From Bugulina stolonifera (taxonomy: Eukaryota; Bryozoa; Gymnolaemata; Cheilostomatida; Bugulidae): DNA of 64,000 nt. Position numbers and translations under genes: made by a program. This document shows, in pieces, positions 60,501 to 64,000 of the stretch. The notes beneath the pieces were generated by a model. It had not been told where the DNA came from. It did no database searches and worked only from the letters and a program-made list of their open reading frames with translations. The DNA lies in NCBI GenBank assembly GCA_935421135.1, contig OW285194.1, positions 558,001 through 622,000 on the forward strand. Direction: 5' to 3'. The first letter of the stretch is position 1. Each line of letters starts with the position of its first letter.

Positions 60501-61857
60501 TCAGAGTGCAAAATTTGAATGAAACTCAATAAAACTTGACTTTGCATGCAATATACAACTTTGCAAACATGCAAGATAATGTCAGATTTGTGATTTTTGT
60601 CAAATTCACTTGAGTTATTAGTTTGTAAACTAGTAGAAGATGTTCAATATTGCATAAAAGTAAGTTTTCAGTGTGTTTTGTACCAAATTGCTGTCTGTAA
60701 CAATGTGTTTCATTCACTTTTGCAATGTTCAGAATGCATAATTTGAATGAAAATCAATAAAACATGACTTTGCATGCAATATACAACTTTGCAAACATGT
60801 AAGATAATGGCAGATTTGTGATTTTTGTCAAATTCACTTGAGTTATTAGTTTGGAAACTAGTAGAAGATGTTCAATATTGCATAAAAGTAAGTTTTCAGT
60901 GTGTTTTGTACCAAATTGCTGTCTGTAACAATGTGTTTCATTCACTTTTGCAATGTTCAGAATGCATAATTTGAATGAAAATCAATAAAACATGACTTTG
61001 CATGCAATATTCAACTTTGCAAACATGTAAGATAATGTCAGATTTGTGATTTTTGTCAAATTCACTTGAGTTATTAGTTTGCAAACTAGTAGAAGATGTT
61101 CAATATTGCATAAAAGTAAGTTTTCAGTGTGTTTTGTACCAAATTGCTGTCTGTAACAATGTGTTTCATTCACGTTTGCAATGTTCAGAATGCAAAATTT
61201 GAATGAAAATCAATAAAACATGACTTTGCATGCAATATTCAACTTTGCAAACATCAAACATAATGTCTGATTTGCGATTTTTGACAAATTCACTTGAGGT
61301 ATTAGTTTGTAAACTAGTAGAAGATGTTCAATATTGCATAAAAGTATGTTTTCAGTGTGATTTGTACCAAATTGCTGTCTGTAACAATGTGTTTCATTCA
61401 CTTTTGCAATGTTCAGAATGCATGATTTGAATGAAAATCAATAAAACATGACTTTGCATGCAATATTCAACTTTGCAAACATCAAACATAATGTCTGATT
61501 TGTGATTTTTGACGAATTCACTTGAGGTATTAGTTTGTAAACTAGTAGAAGATGTTCAATATTGCATAAAAGTATGTTTTCAGTGTGATTTGTACCAAAT
61601 TGCTGTCTGTAACAAGGTGTTTCATTCACTTTTGCAATGTTCAGAATGCATAATTTGAATGAAAATCAATAAAACATGACTTTGCATGCAATATTCAACT
61701 TTGCAAACATGTAAGATAATGTCAGATTTGTGATTTTTGTCAAATTCACTTGAGTTATTAGTTTGCAAACTAGTAGAAGATGTTCAATATTGCATAAAAG
61801 TAAGTTTTCAGTGTGTTTTGTACCAAATTGCTGTCTGTAACAATGTGTTTCATTCAC
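57544..61857 (+). repeat. 4558-bp repeat, copy 2
   Basis: E3 at 57563 to A at 61666, in the same order as copy 1. Between the copies lie about 244 bases made of the A tail and one I2 monomer (57336), which matches the I2 at 50272. Copy 2 therefore begins as the older I2-E3 join rather than as the F_S/I chimera of copy 1. GCAACATTTG near 58003 is private to copy 2. Confidence 0.86.
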
Positions 61858-64000
61858 TTTTGCAATGTTCAGAATGCATAATTTAAATGAAAATCAATAA
61901 AACATGACTTTGCATGCAATATTCAACTTTGCAAACATCAAACATAATGTCTGATTTGTGATTTTTGACGAATTCACTTGAGGTATTAGTTTGTAAACTA
62001 GTAGAAGATGTTCAATATTGCATAAAAGTATGTTTTCAGTGTGATTTGTACCAAATTGCTGTCTGTAACAATGTGTTTCATTCACTTTTGCAATGTTCAG
62101 AATGCATAATTTGAATGAAAATCAATAAAACATGACTTTGCATGCAATATTCAACTTTGCAAACATGTAAGATAATGTCAGATTTGTGATTTTTGTCAAA
62201 TTCACTTGAGTTATTAGTTTGCAAACTAGTAGAAGATGTTCAATATTGCATAAAAGTAAGTTTTCAGTGTGTTTTGTACCAAATTGCTGTCTGTAACAAT
62301 GTGTTTCATTCACTTTTGCAATGTTCAGAGTGCAAAATTTGAATGAAACTCAATAAAACTTGACTTTGCATGCAATATACAACTTTGCAAACATGCAAGA
62401 TAATGTCAGATTTGTGATTTTTGTCAAATTCACTTGAGTTATTAGTTTGTAAACTAGTAGAAGATGTTCAATATTGCATAAAAGTAAGTTTTCAGTGTGT
62501 TTTGTACCAAATTGCTGTCTGTAACAATGTGTTTCATTCACTTTTGCAATGTTCAGAATGCATAATTTGAATGAAAATCAATAAAACATGACTTTGCATG
62601 CAATATACAACTTTGCAAACATGTAAGATAATGGCAGATTTGTGATTTTTGTCAAATTCACTTGAGTTATTAGTTTGGAAACTAGTAGAAGATGTTCAAT
62701 ATTGCATAAAAGTAAGTTTTCAGTGTGTTTTGTACCAAATTGCTGTCTGTAACAATGTGTTTCATTCACTTTTGCAATGTTCAGAATGCATAATTTGAAT
62801 GAAAATCAATAAAACATGACTTTGCATGCAATATTCAACTTTGCAAACATGTAAGATAATGTCAGATTTGTGATTTTTGTCAAATTCACTTGAGTTATTA
62901 GTTTGCAAACTAGTAGAAGATGTTCAATATTGCATAAAAGTAAGTTTTCAGTGTGTTTTGTACCAAATTGCTGTCTGTAACAATGTGTTTCATTCACGTT
63001 TGCAATGTTCAGAATGCAAAATTTGAATGAAAATCAATAAAACATGACTTTGCATGCAATATTCAACTTTGCAAACATCAAACATAATGTCTGATTTGCG
63101 ATTTTTGACAAATTCACTTGAGGTATTAGTTTGTAAACTAGTAGAAGATGTTCAATATTGCATAAAAGTATGTTTTCAGTGTGATTTGTACCAAATTGCT
63201 GTCTGTAACAACGTGTTTCATTCACTTTTGCAATGTTCAGAATGCATGATTTGAATGAAAATCAATAAAACATGACTTTGCATGCAATATTCAACTTTGC
63301 AAACATCAAACATAATGTCTGATTTGCGATTTTTGACAAATTCACTTGAGGTATTAGTTTGTAAACTAGTAGAAGATGTTCAATATTGCATAAAAGTATG
63401 TTTTCAGTGTGATTTGTACCAAATTGCTGTCTGTAACAATGTGTTTCATTCACTTTTGCAATGTTCAGAATGCATAATTTGAATGAAAATCAATAAAACA
63501 TGATTTTGCATGCAATATTTAACTTTGCAAACATGTAAGATAAAGTCAGATTTGTGATTTTTGTCAAATTCACTTAAGTTATTAGTTTGTAAACTAGTAG
63601 AAGATGTTCAGTATTGCATAAAAGTAAGTTTTCAGTGTGTTTTGTACCAAATTGCTGTCTGTAACAATGTGTTTCATTCACTTTTGCAATGTTCAGAGTG
63701 CAAAATTTGAATGAAACTCAATAAAACTTGACTTTGCATGCAATATACAACTTTGCAAACATGCAAGATAATGTCAGATTTGTGATTTTTGTCAAATTCA
63801 CTTGAGTTATTAGTTTGTAAACTAGTAGAAGATGTTCAATATTGCATAAAAGTAAGTTTTCAGTGTGTTTTGTACCAAATTGCTGTCTGTAACAATGTGT
63901 TTCATCCACTTTTGCAATGTTCAGAGGCATAATTTGAATGAAAATAAACAAAACATGACTTTGCATGCAATATTCAACTTTGCAAACATGTAAGATGATG
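61666..64000 (+). repeat. Right-end series A-F_S-A-D3-S-A-B1-B2-C1-D2-E2
   Basis: The first six monomers match 44575-45942 (shift 17091). A-B1-B2-C1-D2-E2 from 62806 matches 42980-44118 and beyond (shift 19826). It also matches 55512-56879 at a shift of 6382. The mixture shows repeated shuffling of the same few modules rather than a single new duplication. Confidence 0.8.
63945..64000 (+). repeat. Partial class E2 monomer at right edge
   Basis: The last 56 bases have the E head (TAAACAAAACATGAC) and ACATGTAAGATGATG of E2. It matches the E2 at 44119, and the five monomers before it match 42980-44118, so the array continues to the right. Confidence 0.88.

Larger units (their letters stand above)
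1..64000 (+). repeat. 228-bp satellite DNA array, head-to-tail, whole window
   Basis: Every part of the window is a copy of one monomer of 228 bp, or 227 bp in 45 cases. Monomer starts run 150, 378, 606, 834, 1062, 1289 and so on to 63945 without a gap, and all lie in the same orientation. GC is about 30% and CpG is rare. There is no insertion of a mobile element or unique sequence. Copies of the same class are usually identical or differ by one or two bases, while different classes differ at roughly 5-20 positions. Arrays of this type and length are known from eukaryotic centromeres and heterochromatin. I do not recognise the family. Location at a centromere is inference; the sequence shows only a long, homogenised array. 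Because copies are so alike, assembly error in copy number or block order is a real possibility. Confidence 0.98.

Noticed and set aside
1..64000. CRISPR array
   Set aside because: There are no short direct repeats separated by unique spacers. The whole 228-bp unit repeats, and differences are scattered point variants shared by class.
1..64000. Tandem gene family or rDNA/tRNA/snRNA repeat
   Set aside because: No tRNA-like A/B boxes, rRNA-like GC-rich segments or splice structure were seen. Variation is spread evenly along the unit.
1..64000. Transposon or solo LTR inserted in the array
   Set aside because: Monomer spacing is 227 or 228 bp without exception across the window, leaving no room for an insertion.
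1..64000. Inverted blocks within the array
   Set aside because: All 281 monomers read in the same direction; no reverse-oriented monomer was found.

Overview
The window is one uninterrupted block of tandem satellite DNA and contains no recognisable gene. A basic unit of 228 bp (227 bp where one base is missing) repeats head-to-tail from base 1 to base 64000. I place 280 complete monomers between 150 and 63944, plus a partial monomer at each end. The arithmetic closes: 280 x 228 is 63840, the observed span is 63795, and the missing 45 bases match exactly 45 monomers that are one base short. No transposon, gene, RNA gene, inversion or unrelated spacer interrupts the array. GC content is about 30% (71 of 240 bases over 121-360), and CpG is nearly absent from the consensus.

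This points to centromeric, pericentromeric or other constitutive heterochromatin of a eukaryote. The CpG deficit suggests, but does not prove, a genome with cytosine methylation. I do not recognise the satellite family and will not name a species.

Monomers fall into about ten classes, here called A, B, C, D, E, F, G, H, I and J/S, with sub-variants. They are arranged in a higher-order way. The register used throughout starts each monomer at the bases TCAATAAAAC (TAAACAAAAC in class E). The oldest visible order is a pentamer beginning E-F, about 1139 bp long. Larger tandem duplications overlie it, with unit lengths of 3873, 2050, 6606, 9797, 4328, 1595, 1139, 2506 and 4558 bp, and several are nested. 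Their ends lie inside chimeric monomers whose two halves come from different classes, the expected mark of unequal crossover in homologous register.

Layout: 1-9.2 kb holds the S-A-B1-B2-C1-D1-E1-F-G-H-I series and a 3873-bp duplication. 6.8-20.0 kb is a 6606-bp tandem duplication of 29 monomers, each copy containing a 2050-bp duplication. 19.9-39.5 kb is a 9797-bp tandem duplication of 43 monomers containing 4328-bp copies. 39.5-44.3 kb is a transition with several chimeras. 44.3-64 kb is a different subdomain that lacks G, H, E1 and B3, gains an EcoRI-bearing F variant (F_S) and J', and carries shorter, more recent-looking duplications (456, 1139, 2506, 4558 bp).

A 63-residue reading frame on the minus strand of most monomers is a by-product of the monomer length being divisible by three. 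Variants change its amino acids freely, so I do not call it a gene. Recurrent candidate signals inside the monomer are a 10-bp palindrome, a 14-bp dyad (perfect in classes A, E2 and S'), a long-range inverted repeat and an AATAAA hexamer.
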